Assembly: GCA_964438605.1 (NCBI GenBank)
Contig: CAYTKT010000016.1
Coordinates: 1-38,191 of the forward strand
DNA: 38,191 bases
Reading direction: 5' to 3'
DNA from: Alangreenwoodia sp964438605
Lineage (GTDB): Bacteria; Bacillota; Clostridia; Peptostreptococcales; Anaerovoracaceae
In this document: in pieces, positions 7,159-16,900 of the stretch
Layout of the letters: each line of letters opens with the position of its first letter
Numbering within the stretch: position 1 is the stretch's first letter
Made by a program: the position numbers and the translations under genes
Notes under the pieces: model-generated
The model's database searches: none
Told to the model about the DNA's origin: nothing
The model's input: the letters and a program-made list of their open reading frames with translations, nothing else

Positions 7159-7204
7159 GAGCGGAATGTCTAAGAGAGGAGGGAAAAAGAGGAAACTGAA
7201 ATGA
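6986..7204 (+). CDS. Possible overlapping small basic protein
   Basis: A 72-codon frame in +1 phase relative to the DUF5688 tail. It ends TGA at 7202-7204, overlapping the ATG of the giant SLH gene (ATGA). The predicted peptide is basic and helical (VLKECQEMMEKIVKTEALTVENI) and looks more protein-like than the overlapping Gly-rich tail. In the same phase upstream, a 53-codon Arg/Lys-rich frame (6809-6970) is preceded by AAAGGAGG at 6786-6793. No good ribosome binding site directly precedes 6986. It could be a real coupled small gene, or the original C-terminus of the DUF5688 gene cut off by a frameshift. I do not recognise it. Confidence 0.25.
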   Translation: MLRGRDGMRVQAALREAHRLQVKNVRRKAVMMDVLKECQEMMEKIVKTEALTVENICESGMSKRGGKKRKLK

Positions 7205-10200
7205 GAAAATGGATGAGAAAAGGTGCGGCGCTGCTGTGTCTGCTGTCGGTGATTGTGTCGGGCGTACCGGGACAATGTGGGCTTTTTGCCAGCGCGGCAT
7301 CGGAAAATTATAACTATTATGTTCACGTATCATCGTCTGGTGATGACAATGCGGCGGAGGTTAATTCAAGCAGAGCGTTTCACGATATTCAACTGGCATA
7401 TGACGCACTGATCTGTAAATGGGTGAACGACGGCGGAAATATGGACGCAAAGCTGGGAATTATTTTGGATTCGGATATTTCGGTAGACGCGGCGTTTGTC
7501 ATGGGTATGGGTGAATTCTACGGACGTGCGCACGACGGTACGGATCAGGATGTGCAAACAGGGCTTTATACGCGTATCAATGTGAACACGAAGGCGATTG
7601 ATGATACGAAGTATAACGATTATAGTCTGACGCTTGATGGCGGCGGACATATTGTTTCGCCGAATCCTGACCAGACATGGAGTACGTTCGCTCCGAATAC
7701 GATTGAAAACGGGATGCGCCGGTCAGCTCTTATCGTAGGTTCGGCAGGTGGAAATGTTACAGTCACCAATCTGAAGGTGGACGGGCAGCAGAAGGATGTA
7801 TCAGGACTTTATCTCTATAATAATTCGTATCATGATAATGCCGGTATCAAACACGTTGCCGTCAACGACTGCACATTTGAAAATCTGTGTATACAGCAGG
7901 CGACGCAGTTTGGAGCGGGAATCGGCATGGGAACTGCGGGAACGTCGCATAATGTGAAGTGCGAACTGGAAGTAAACAGATGTACTTTCAGAAATAACAA
8001 GCTGAACACCGGGGCGACTACATATGCGGGCGCTCTTTATGCGGGCAGCAATACGAAATGTACGGTGAGAAACAGCACGTTTGATGGCAACGAGGCGAAT
8101 ACCGGCGGTGCAGTGGCAGTGTACCGCGGACTGTTAGATATTGACGGAACGAATACTTTTTCCGATAATACGGCTTCACAGCGCGGGGGAACGATTCACG
8201 ACGCGGGAACTGTCATTCTGAAGGATTTGACGAGTTCCAATTTTAAAGGAGGAAGTTGCGGACAGTTCGGAGGAGCGATTACAGTGATTTCAAATCCGGA
8301 TTTTACAGGCCGCCTTGTTCTTGATGGCTGTGAAATTACAGGATTTAGCGCCGATAACGCCGGTGGAGGAATTTATATTTACTCAAATGCAGAGTTGTAT
8401 CTGTATGGAGGGTCGTCTGTGACGGGAAATACAAATGAAGAAAACGTGGACAATGAATTGGTTCAATATCCGTCGAATATTCATACGGCTTCTTCTTCCG
8501 CCAAAGTTTATGTCGGGGCGCAGACAGGCAAAACGGGAATTTCTACGACAAATCCGACGGAACACAAAGTTCTCGTCTATTCTGCGGATGAGAGTGTGTT
8601 AAGCGGCCTGAACAAAGCGATCAGCGATGCGGGCGGAACACAGACTTACGGGGCGTATTCCATGGAAAGCTCGTTTTCCGAGGAGGATTTTAAGAAGATC
8701 ACATATGACTCTGACGTTTACAGTCTCGTGCAGGACACGGACGTTCCTGACGATATGTGGCTGGAACTTCAGGCGGGTTCTTATATCTTCTGGAATTTGA
8801 ATATTCCGGGGATCGCGTCTCCGGCAGCCATAGGCGGAAATCCGGGCAGCACGGTAAACGCGCCGCAGGTGTCCGCTCAGATGTCGTCCCAGGGTCTTGA
8901 ATATACGTTTGAGGGCTGGTACACCAGCGCGACAGGAGGTCAGAAGGTGACGTCGGGAACGTATCCGGAAACAGGAGTACAAGTTTATTACGCGCACTGG
9001 AATGTAAAAAATTCAGGAGGCGGTGACGTACCGGAACCTCAGAATAAATATTTTACGGTCTTCTTTGATCAGAATTACGACGGCGGCGGAATTACAAGTG
9101 AACTCGTCGGAGATACCACTCTGACGCTTACCGTCACTTACGATGACGGAACGACGCGGACGCTCGTATGTCATCTTCTGTCGCTCGGATTTTCCTTCCC
9201 TGACGATCCGGTAAGAAGCGGATATGAGTTTGCCGGCTGGTCGTTGACATCCGATAATTCTTCCGGATTGCTGGAAAGCTCTTATCAGCCGGAGGAAAGC
9301 GTGACACTTTACGCGATCTGGAAGGTTCATCAGCATACTCTGACGTGGGATGCGGGCAAAGGCGCGCCGAGCAGCACGACGCAGCAGGATTACGGTTCCG
9401 TGATCGAAACGCCGCAGGCTCCGGCTCGTGAGGGATACGAGTTTTCCGGATGGTACCGCGATCCGGATGGTACCGTTCCGCTGACAGATGGAGAACGCGT
9501 GACAGAGGATGCGACATATTATGCGAAATGGACGCCGCTGAACTATCTGATTACGTGGAATACGGATTATACGAACGGCTCCGTGACGTCTGTTCATCAG
9601 CATTACGACGAGGAACTGATTATTCAGCAGGACCCGGTCAGATACGGATATGAATTTGCCGGCTGGTACACCGGAAAAAACGGGACAGGCGTCAGGGCGG
9701 AAAGTTATGGGACAGTAAGAGAAGACGTCACTTTTTATGCTTACTGGGTTCATGAAACGATGGATTACGATGTGGTGATCCAGTGGGACGACTTTTCGGA
9801 TAATGACAGTATGCGCCCTGAGGAAGTGACGGTTGCTCTCGTCAGAAACGGCATTGAAACAGGAGAAACATATACCTTTACAGAATCCGACGTATCTCCG
9901 CTTGATCAGAACGCATGGGTCCACACGTTTAAAAACCTGGCGGTATCCGACGACATTTCAGCGCATTACGTCTATTCTGTGGCGGTAAAGAGCAGTGTCT
10001 CTGATGAATATACATACCGCGGCGATTTTACATCGAATGCTTATGCGGGATATATCTATATGACACATTCTCTGGTGCTGACCGATCTTCCGGTTTACCT
10101 GCGCTGGGAGGATGAGAGCAATAACGACGGTTATCGGCCGGCTTCCGTCAATGTGACACTTTTAGCCGACGGCGAACCGGCGGACACGGCGGAATTTATT

Positions 10201-13200
10201 TACCGCGAGGGAAAATACCAGATGTCTCGCGTTTCTTTAACGGGCGACCAGGACACGTGGACTTACACGTTCCAAGGATTTCAGAAGTATCGTCAAAAGG
10301 ACGGACGGCGCGGGGAAACGATCAGTTACAGCATCCGTGTGGAAGAAGAACAGAAAAATGATCTTGAGGATTATCAGGTCACGTACAGCGGCAGCGGTCT
10401 GACGGCCATTCTGACGCATAAGATCGACACGCTTTCCAAAGTCGTTACGGTATCGTGGGATGATAACCACAATCAGGATCATAAACGGCCGGCGAATATT
10501 GTTGTCCAGCTCTATGGGAATAAAGAGCCGATTGCCAACAAGTATGTAACACTGTCCGACGCAAACGAATGGACTTATCGCTGGGATGATCTTCCAAAGT
10601 TCGATAGAAAAGGAAAACTGATCCATTATGAGGCTTATGTAGTCAGTACGCTCATTGATTATACGGCTTCCACGTCGGGAATGGCGATCCGTATGACATA
10701 CGTGCCGAAGTCGACGTCAATCTCCGCTTATGTAACATGGACTGATGAGAGCGATGCGGACGGGCTGCGGCCTGATTATCTGGAAGCGGAACTCTACGCC
10801 GACGGCCAGCCGACGGGCGATGTCCAGATTCTCTCGGAAAACAGCAGCTGGAGAGTGTATTGGGAAAATTATCCTGTTTATTCCCAGGGAGCAAAAGTCG
10901 AATATACATTTCAGATCGCAGAAATGCCGGATGGATATGAAGCATCTTACTACGGCATTTACGATACGTCGGGCCTGTCGGCCGTCATGACGCATCTCAG
11001 AATCAAACAAGACCTGGTGGGAACGATCCACTGGGAGGACCATCAGAATCAGGCATCGGCGCGCCCTGCGAGAGTCAGCGTCCAGCTTTACGCGGACGGA
11101 GAACCTGTTAGAGACAGTTCATCTGTTTTTTCGGAGGAAAGTCAGTGGCAGCATACATGGACTGATTATCCGGTTTATCGCGATGGCGGAGTTAAAATAA
11201 TTTACAGTATAAAAGAAACTTCAGACATCGGAAGGTATACGTCTCTTTCTGCGGGAATGGATATTGAGATGTATTATGAGGCGGTAACAGCCGATATCAG
11301 CCGCAGTATTCTGTGGCAGGATGGGCATGACAGCGACGGGAAGCGGCCGGAATATCTGTCTGTCATTCTGACGGTAAACGGCGAGCGGTCTGTTTATTCT
11401 ACGGTAGTGCAGGATAACGGAACTGATACGTGGAGCGTTGTATTTGAAGGATTTCCTAAATACGCGTCCGACGGTTCTGCGATAGAATACGGCGTTCTTG
11501 CTGACCCTGTGCCGCAGGGATATTCGGCTATCTATACATCTGGCGCGCTGATTCTTACGAGAGATACCGATACTGTTACGGTTGGCGGAGATCTGATCTG
11601 GAATCCGGCTTTCGACAGTTGGAATAAAAAGCCGCAGAGCATGGAAATTGCGCTCTGGGGATATTCGGCGCTAACAGACCAGTACACGTATCTTGGCGCA
11701 TCGACGGCAAAAGCGTCTGAGAACTGGGAGTATTCGTTCCGGAATATGCCTGTCAGTGATTCTGCTACGGGAACGAAGTTTACCGGATATGTCGTAGGGT
11801 TCCCTCAGATGACGTCTTATTATGCTGCTGAAGAATTTTCCGAAAAATGGCAGCATTACGTTTCGGCTTCGTATGATGATATTGAGAGAACGGACGACAC
11901 GGTGTCGATGAATGTTTATCTTGAACCGAATGAAAATTATGACACCGAAAATACGACGTCTTATACGGCAGGGATTTCCTGGGCAGATAACGGAAACGCC
12001 AATCATTCAAGAAGTTATGGAGAGGTAATACGGCTGACTGGCAGAACATCAGGCTCTGAGATTCGGTTCAGCTACGCTGTTGCTGAGACGGATTTCGGCC
12101 AGGGAAATTCGATGGAACATACGTTCCAGAATATTCCTGTCAAAGACGCGGCGGGAGAAGCTTATGAATATCAGTCGGAAGTGACGGAAATTCCTGTAAA
12201 TTATGCGCTCCATGTGCAGAAATCGGACAGTGAGAGCGCTGCATTTACGCTGGTGAATGTTGGAGCGATTGAGGTTACAGCGGTCTGGCTTGATGAGCGT
12301 GATTCGGACGGCAGGCGTCCGGAGGAAATGACGCTTCAACTGTATTCCGACAATGCAGAGGCTGAAAAATACGCGTTTTCAGTAGAAACGGCGGAAAAGA
12401 CTGAAACAGACGCAGGCGGCGCTGATGTATGGACATATCGTTTTGCCGGTATTCCGGTCTGGTCGGATTACAACACTGACCGGGAAACGAGACATGTGTT
12501 CTATCTTTCACAGAATGATGTCCAGAACTTGGAGGATAACGGATATTCTGTGGATTACAGGTCGTATCAAACAGATGCCAATGCTTACAGCGGGGAAAAC
12601 GAGACATATTTCCTGTATCTTTCCAGAACGCCGGAAACATCGGATATTGAAACGACGCTTACCTGGAGTGATGACGCAAATAAGGAAGGACTGCGCCCGT
12701 CGGAGGTTACGGCATCGCTGTATGCGGATTGTGGAGACGGCGAGGGATTTCAGCCTACCGGCCGGGAACAGGTGATCGCAGGCGACAGAAATGCGGATCA
12801 GTGGACTGCCGTTTGGGAAGATATGCGCATGTATGATAACAGAGGAACGGTGATTATCTATACTCTGGTACTCAAGGATATCCGTTATTATCGTCCGGAA
12901 TACAGCAAAGATTCTCCGGATGTGAAGCTGGTGCTCGATAAATCTTATGAAGGAAGCTCCGGCTCTGACGACGAAAATGGCGGCGAAAGCACAAACGGCT
13001 CTAACGGCTCAGGCTCCGGCAACAGTGGAGGAGGAAGCGGTTTTGGCGGGACTGGTTCCGGCAGCAGTGGAAGTGGAAACGGCTCAGGCTCCGGTAGCAG
13101 TGGAGGCGGAAGCGGTTTTGGCGGCTCAGGTTCCGGCAGCAGTGGAAGTGGAAGCGGCTCAAGCTCCGGTAGCAGTGGCAGCGGAAATGGTTCCGGCGGC

Positions 13201-13980
13201 TCAGGCTCTGGCAGCGGTACCGGCGGTGACGGAGCAGGTGCAAACGGTTCCGGCAGTGGAAGTGCGTCGGGCAGTACAGATAACGAAAACGGAGGCAGTT
13301 CCGATGGCTTCGATATTCTTGAAAGCGCTGATGTATCAGAGCTGTTGAATACGAGCAGCCATATTGCTTATCTCAAAGGATATCCTGACGGTGCCTTTGG
13401 AGCGGACGATAATATGACGAGAGCTGAGGTTGCGCAGATGTTTTATAATCTGCTGAACAATAAAGAAGGAAATTTTTCATTATCGTTTTCTGATGTAGAT
13501 GCGGCCAGCTGGTACGCTGAGCCTGTTGCCGTTCTCAGTGGAATAGGAATTATTACGGGTTATCCTGATCAGACGTTCCGGGGCGGTCAGACGATTACAC
13601 GGGCCGAATTTACAGCTATGGCGGTCAGATTTACGAGGTCGGGCGCGTCGTCTTTGGCAGAGTGTTCTTTCCCGGACGTGGCTGAAGGCAGCTGGATGTA
13701 TCCTTCTGTGGCGACTGCTGCGGAATTCGGATGGATTCTGGGATATACAGATGGAACCTTCCGGCCGGAAGCGATGATAACGAGAGCGGAAGTGACGGTA
13801 ATCGTCAACAGAATGCTCGGCAGAATGTCTGACGACGATTTCCTGAAGGAAAATGATCAGGCAATCAGACATTTTTACGATCTCAAGGAAAATCACTGGG
13901 CGTATGACAGCATATCGGAAGCGGTAAATGCTCATGAATTTCAAATGACAACTGACGGTGAGGTATGGTTAAAGTTATGA
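7201..13980 (+). CDS. Giant SLH-anchored stalk protein with ten Cna_B-like domains
   Basis: A 2259-residue secreted surface protein. Order: signal peptide (residues 1 to about 33); right-handed beta-helix region (about 40-500, with repeated GG and N-rich turns); four Listeria-Bacteroides (InlB B/Flg_new) repeats around 540-850, each with a GYEFAGWY-like core; ten Cna_B-like Ig modules (about 855-1915), each opening with W-x-D...RP and containing a W-x-Y/H-x-F/W...Y-x-x-x-G core; a Gly/Ser linker (about 1919-2035); and three SLH domains (about 2050-2215, YLKGYPDGAFG, ITGYPDQTF, ILGYTDGTF). There is no LPXTG motif, so anchoring is by SLH. The expected Cna_B isopeptide lysine before the first tryptophan is missing in all ten modules. 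ATG 7201 follows a purine-rich GAGGAGG and the upstream frame overlaps it. A long stalk presenting the beta-helix is inferred; the ligand is unknown. Confidence 0.9.
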   Translation: MRKWMRKGAALLCLLSVIVSGVPGQCGLFASAASENYNYYVHVSSSGDDNAAEVNSSRAFHDIQLAYDALICKWVNDGGNMDAKLGIILDSDISVDAAFVMGMGEFYGRAHDGTDQDVQTGLYTRINVNTKAIDDTKYNDYSLTLDGGGHIVSPNPDQTWSTFAPNTIENGMRRSALIVGSAGGNVTVTNLKVDGQQKDVSGLYLYNNSYHDNAGIKHVAVNDCTFENLCIQQATQFGAGIGMGTAGTSHNVKCELEVNRCTFRNNKLNTGATTYAGALYAGSNTKCTVRNSTFDGNEANTGGAVAVYRGLLDIDGTNTFSDNTASQRGGTIHDAGTVILKDLTSSNFKGGSCGQFGGAITVISNPDFTGRLVLDGCEITGFSADNAGGGIYIYSNAELYLYGGSSVTGNTNEENVDNELVQYPSNIHTASSSAKVYVGAQTGKTGISTTNPTEHKVLVYSADESVLSGLNKAISDAGGTQTYGAYSMESSFSEEDFKKITYDSDVYSLVQDTDVPDDMWLELQAGSYIFWNLNIPGIASPAAIGGNPGSTVNAPQVSAQMSSQGLEYTFEGWYTSATGGQKVTSGTYPETGVQVYYAHWNVKNSGGGDVPEPQNKYFTVFFDQNYDGGGITSELVGDTTLTLTVTYDDGTTRTLVCHLLSLGFSFPDDPVRSGYEFAGWSLTSDNSSGLLESSYQPEESVTLYAIWKVHQHTLTWDAGKGAPSSTTQQDYGSVIETPQAPAREGYEFSGWYRDPDGTVPLTDGERVTEDATYYAKWTPLNYLITWNTDYTNGSVTSVHQHYDEELIIQQDPVRYGYEFAGWYTGKNGTGVRAESYGTVREDVTFYAYWVHETMDYDVVIQWDDFSDNDSMRPEEVTVALVRNGIETGETYTFTESDVSPLDQNAWVHTFKNLAVSDDISAHYVYSVAVKSSVSDEYTYRGDFTSNAYAGYIYMTHSLVLTDLPVYLRWEDESNNDGYRPASVNVTLLADGEPADTAEFIYREGKYQMSRVSLTGDQDTWTYTFQGFQKYRQKDGRRGETISYSIRVEEEQKNDLEDYQVTYSGSGLTAILTHKIDTLSKVVTVSWDDNHNQDHKRPANIVVQLYGNKEPIANKYVTLSDANEWTYRWDDLPKFDRKGKLIHYEAYVVSTLIDYTASTSGMAIRMTYVPKSTSISAYVTWTDESDADGLRPDYLEAELYADGQPTGDVQILSENSSWRVYWENYPVYSQGAKVEYTFQIAEMPDGYEASYYGIYDTSGLSAVMTHLRIKQDLVGTIHWEDHQNQASARPARVSVQLYADGEPVRDSSSVFSEESQWQHTWTDYPVYRDGGVKIIYSIKETSDIGRYTSLSAGMDIEMYYEAVTADISRSILWQDGHDSDGKRPEYLSVILTVNGERSVYSTVVQDNGTDTWSVVFEGFPKYASDGSAIEYGVLADPVPQGYSAIYTSGALILTRDTDTVTVGGDLIWNPAFDSWNKKPQSMEIALWGYSALTDQYTYLGASTAKASENWEYSFRNMPVSDSATGTKFTGYVVGFPQMTSYYAAEEFSEKWQHYVSASYDDIERTDDTVSMNVYLEPNENYDTENTTSYTAGISWADNGNANHSRSYGEVIRLTGRTSGSEIRFSYAVAETDFGQGNSMEHTFQNIPVKDAAGEAYEYQSEVTEIPVNYALHVQKSDSESAAFTLVNVGAIEVTAVWLDERDSDGRRPEEMTLQLYSDNAEAEKYAFSVETAEKTETDAGGADVWTYRFAGIPVWSDYNTDRETRHVFYLSQNDVQNLEDNGYSVDYRSYQTDANAYSGENETYFLYLSRTPETSDIETTLTWSDDANKEGLRPSEVTASLYADCGDGEGFQPTGREQVIAGDRNADQWTAVWEDMRMYDNRGTVIIYTLVLKDIRYYRPEYSKDSPDVKLVLDKSYEGSSGSDDENGGESTNGSNGSGSGNSGGGSGFGGTGSGSSGSGNGSGSGSSGGGSGFGGSGSGSSGSGSGSSSGSSGSGNGSGGSGSGSGTGGDGAGANGSGSGSASGSTDNENGGSSDGFDILESADVSELLNTSSHIAYLKGYPDGAFGADDNMTRAEVAQMFYNLLNNKEGNFSLSFSDVDAASWYAEPVAVLSGIGIITGYPDQTFRGGQTITRAEFTAMAVRFTRSGASSLAECSFPDVAEGSWMYPSVATAAEFGWILGYTDGTFRPEAMITRAEVTVIVNRMLGRMSDDDFLKENDQAIRHFYDLKENHWAYDSISEAVNAHEFQMTTDGEVWLKL
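13006..13155 (+). repeat. 75-bp tandem duplication in the Gly/Ser linker
   Basis: Units 13006-13080 and 13081-13155 are nearly identical 75-mers (25 codons, including GGGSGFGG). A partial, more divergent third unit starts at 13156. Being in frame, copy number changes would alter only stalk length, so it is a likely site of strain variation. Confidence 0.85.
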
Positions 13981-16900
13981 AAAAAGCAAAATTAACGGCA
14001 CTTTTTTTAAGCGTTATACTGACAGTAAATTCTGCGCCGGCCTTTGCGTTGCAAAGCAGTGAAGCGGATATTGCGAAATCCGGTAAGACACAGCAGACTG
14101 TGCCAATTTCTGAAGATTTTTCTCAAAACTTCCAAAAGATAGAGACTCTGAGCAGGATGGAAGCGGAAACATCGCTTTATGTCAGCGAGACGGGCAGCGA
14201 CAAATCGGGCGACGGCACGCAGGGATCTCCGTACGCGTCTGTCAGTAAAGCGTATGAAAATTCGGGGAAAAACGGAAAGATCATCGTATCCGGGACGGTG
14301 ACCATCAAGGATTACACAGATATTCTTTGCTTTTCAGAGGATAAGCAGATTGAGCTTTCCGGAGAGCAAAACGGATGTATCACATACGACGGAGATCAGA
14401 ACATAGACCCGGAATCTGCAATCCTGAAAATCACGGCGGGAAGTGTCGCTCTGAAGAATATCACGATAAAAATGCCGGATATCCGAGGCAAAAACGGCAG
14501 AGTTCTGTACGTATCGAAAGACGGCAGCGCGATGATCGGTGAGGGCGCTGTAATCGAAAACGGCTATCTCGCGGCTTCTTCGGGAAATATCTATGTCGGC
14601 GACGGTGGAAGCGTAACGATGGACGGAGGCATTGTCAGGAATGGCTATCTTGTGATTTCAAACGCGGATGCTTTCGGTGCCGGTGTATATGTGGCTGATA
14701 AAGGGCGTTTTACGCTGGTTTCCGGAGAAATCACCGGAAATACAGCTGATGCGACGGTTTCCAGTTACAAAACATACGGCGGCGGCGTAGCCGTTATGAA
14801 CGGCGGCAGTTTTGAGATGAGCGGCGGCAGCATCACTTCCAACAAAGCGGAAACAGGCGGTGCCGGAGTCTATGTTGAAAATGGCGCGCATGTGATATTA
14901 CACGCAAAAGATTCAAAAGGAGAATTTTTGATTCGTGACAATCTTCTGATGGATAATACAAAGTCTACGCCTAACAATATGTATTTTGCCGAAAAAGCGA
15001 CAGCAGGTCTTAGCGGAAGCATGGAGGGAGCCGAAATCGGTGTGACATGCGAAGACGACTATTACGGCAGGGTCGTTTTTAAACCGGAGGATTCCAATAC
15101 GATCAGTTCTACGGACGAACCGTCATTCACTTATGATGACAAGACTTATGATATCCGTCTCGATTCTCTGACGGAAAAGGAAGGAAATCTGATTCTCTGG
15201 TACTGGACGGTAGGCGTCGATGTCAGAGGCACAAACGCGAGCTCGACGAATCAGGAGAAGGAAACTCCCGCCGGCCGTGATTATGATACAAAAATCATTC
15301 CTGACGACGGATATATTCTGCCGGATGACATACGTGTGCAAATTGACGGCAGTGAATTAGAACCGGACGACTATACATGGAATCCGGAGACAGGCGATCT
15401 TCATATCGGTTCCGAACAGGTGACGGGAGATATTGTGGTCTGGGTCGACGCGGATGAATTGTTTGACATTACCGTGTCCTGTACTCATGTGTCTGCGGAT
15501 ATTACTTCCGCGTCCGTCATAACGAAGGACCGCACGGAGATTACGTTTTCCAAAGTCAGAAAATACGGGCTGCCGGCAGCAGAAGATGTCACTGTTTCCG
15601 GAAACTGTGAACATACGTATGACCCAAGGACAGGGGTTCTCGCTATCTGGAATGTGACGGAAGACGTTTCCATCCGTGCGGCGGGCAGCGAAATCCGTCA
15701 CAAAGTTCACTTTGATCCTGACGGTGGAACACTGGATCCCGGCGAGGATTCAAAAGACTTCAACGAAAGCGACGACACGCTGGGACAACTGCCGGAACCT
15801 GAGAAAGACGGATATCATTTCGACGGCTGGTTTGATGAAGAAGGAACTAAATATACAGAAGACACGCCGAATGACAACGAGGACGATCTGAATCTGAAGG
15901 CACACTGGTCGCCGAGAACGAATATTACCTATGTGATTCGCCATTATATTGAAAAAGCGGACAGCGGAGTAAATCCGGCCACAGACAGTACGAATCCGTC
16001 GGCTGTAACGATGGAGGATGGCTCCGGTACAGAGAGGACATATTATCTTTACGCGGATGTGACGTATTACGACGGAATCGCAGACAGCACGCAAACGATG
16101 AATGATCATCTGATGGATAACGATAGAGTTTCCATGAATACTTTGTCGATTGATGGATTTATACCGGCAAGTATCAATAACTATGAGTATAAAGTTGAGC
16201 CGGATGGATCGACTGTAATTAATTGGTATTATAACCGCAAAGATATCAAGATCCGTTATGATGGAAACGGAGGAACGCCATCGACGGCGCAGACATCGGT
16301 GAAATACGGTTCCATCATAGGTTCTCTGGCTTCGGCGCAAAGAGAAGGATATGATTTTACCGGATGGTTTACCGATCCGAGAGCCGGAGAGGAAGTTAAG
16401 GCGGAAGACGTCTGCAGTTCTCCGTCAGATATGACGCTTTATGCGCACTGGAGCGCGCAGGGAGATACGGAGTATCGCATTTACCACAGAACCCAGAATT
16501 TGGAGAATAATATAGTCGAAGAATCTCATACGGAAGAAAATACGACGCTTCATCAGACGGAAGTTCTCTACGGGCCATCAGACGGAACGGTTGACGTGTA
16601 TGCCATGGCGATTGAAGGGTTCACCGCGTGTCCTCAGAATCAGTATCAGGTTTATGTTAACGCGGATGGAAGCGCATCGTGTGTTCTCAACTATGACCGC
16701 AGGTTTGTCATCGTGACGTATGACCCGAACGGAGGAACAGCGGCAGCCGGAGCCGATATGCAGACGAAAGTGTGGTATGGCGGCATCATGGGAGCTGTTC
16801 AGGACGCTCCAAGCCGGGAAGGATATACTTTTGAAGGCTGGTACACGAAGCCGAGCGGCGGTCAGCGTGTCGACGAAACGACAGGATACGATGTTGTAGC

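Noticed and set aside
12947..13348. Ala/Val-rich 133-codon frame over the Gly/Ser linker
   Set aside because: Out-of-frame translation of the linker repeats; no ribosome binding site, and the SLH frame clearly continues through.
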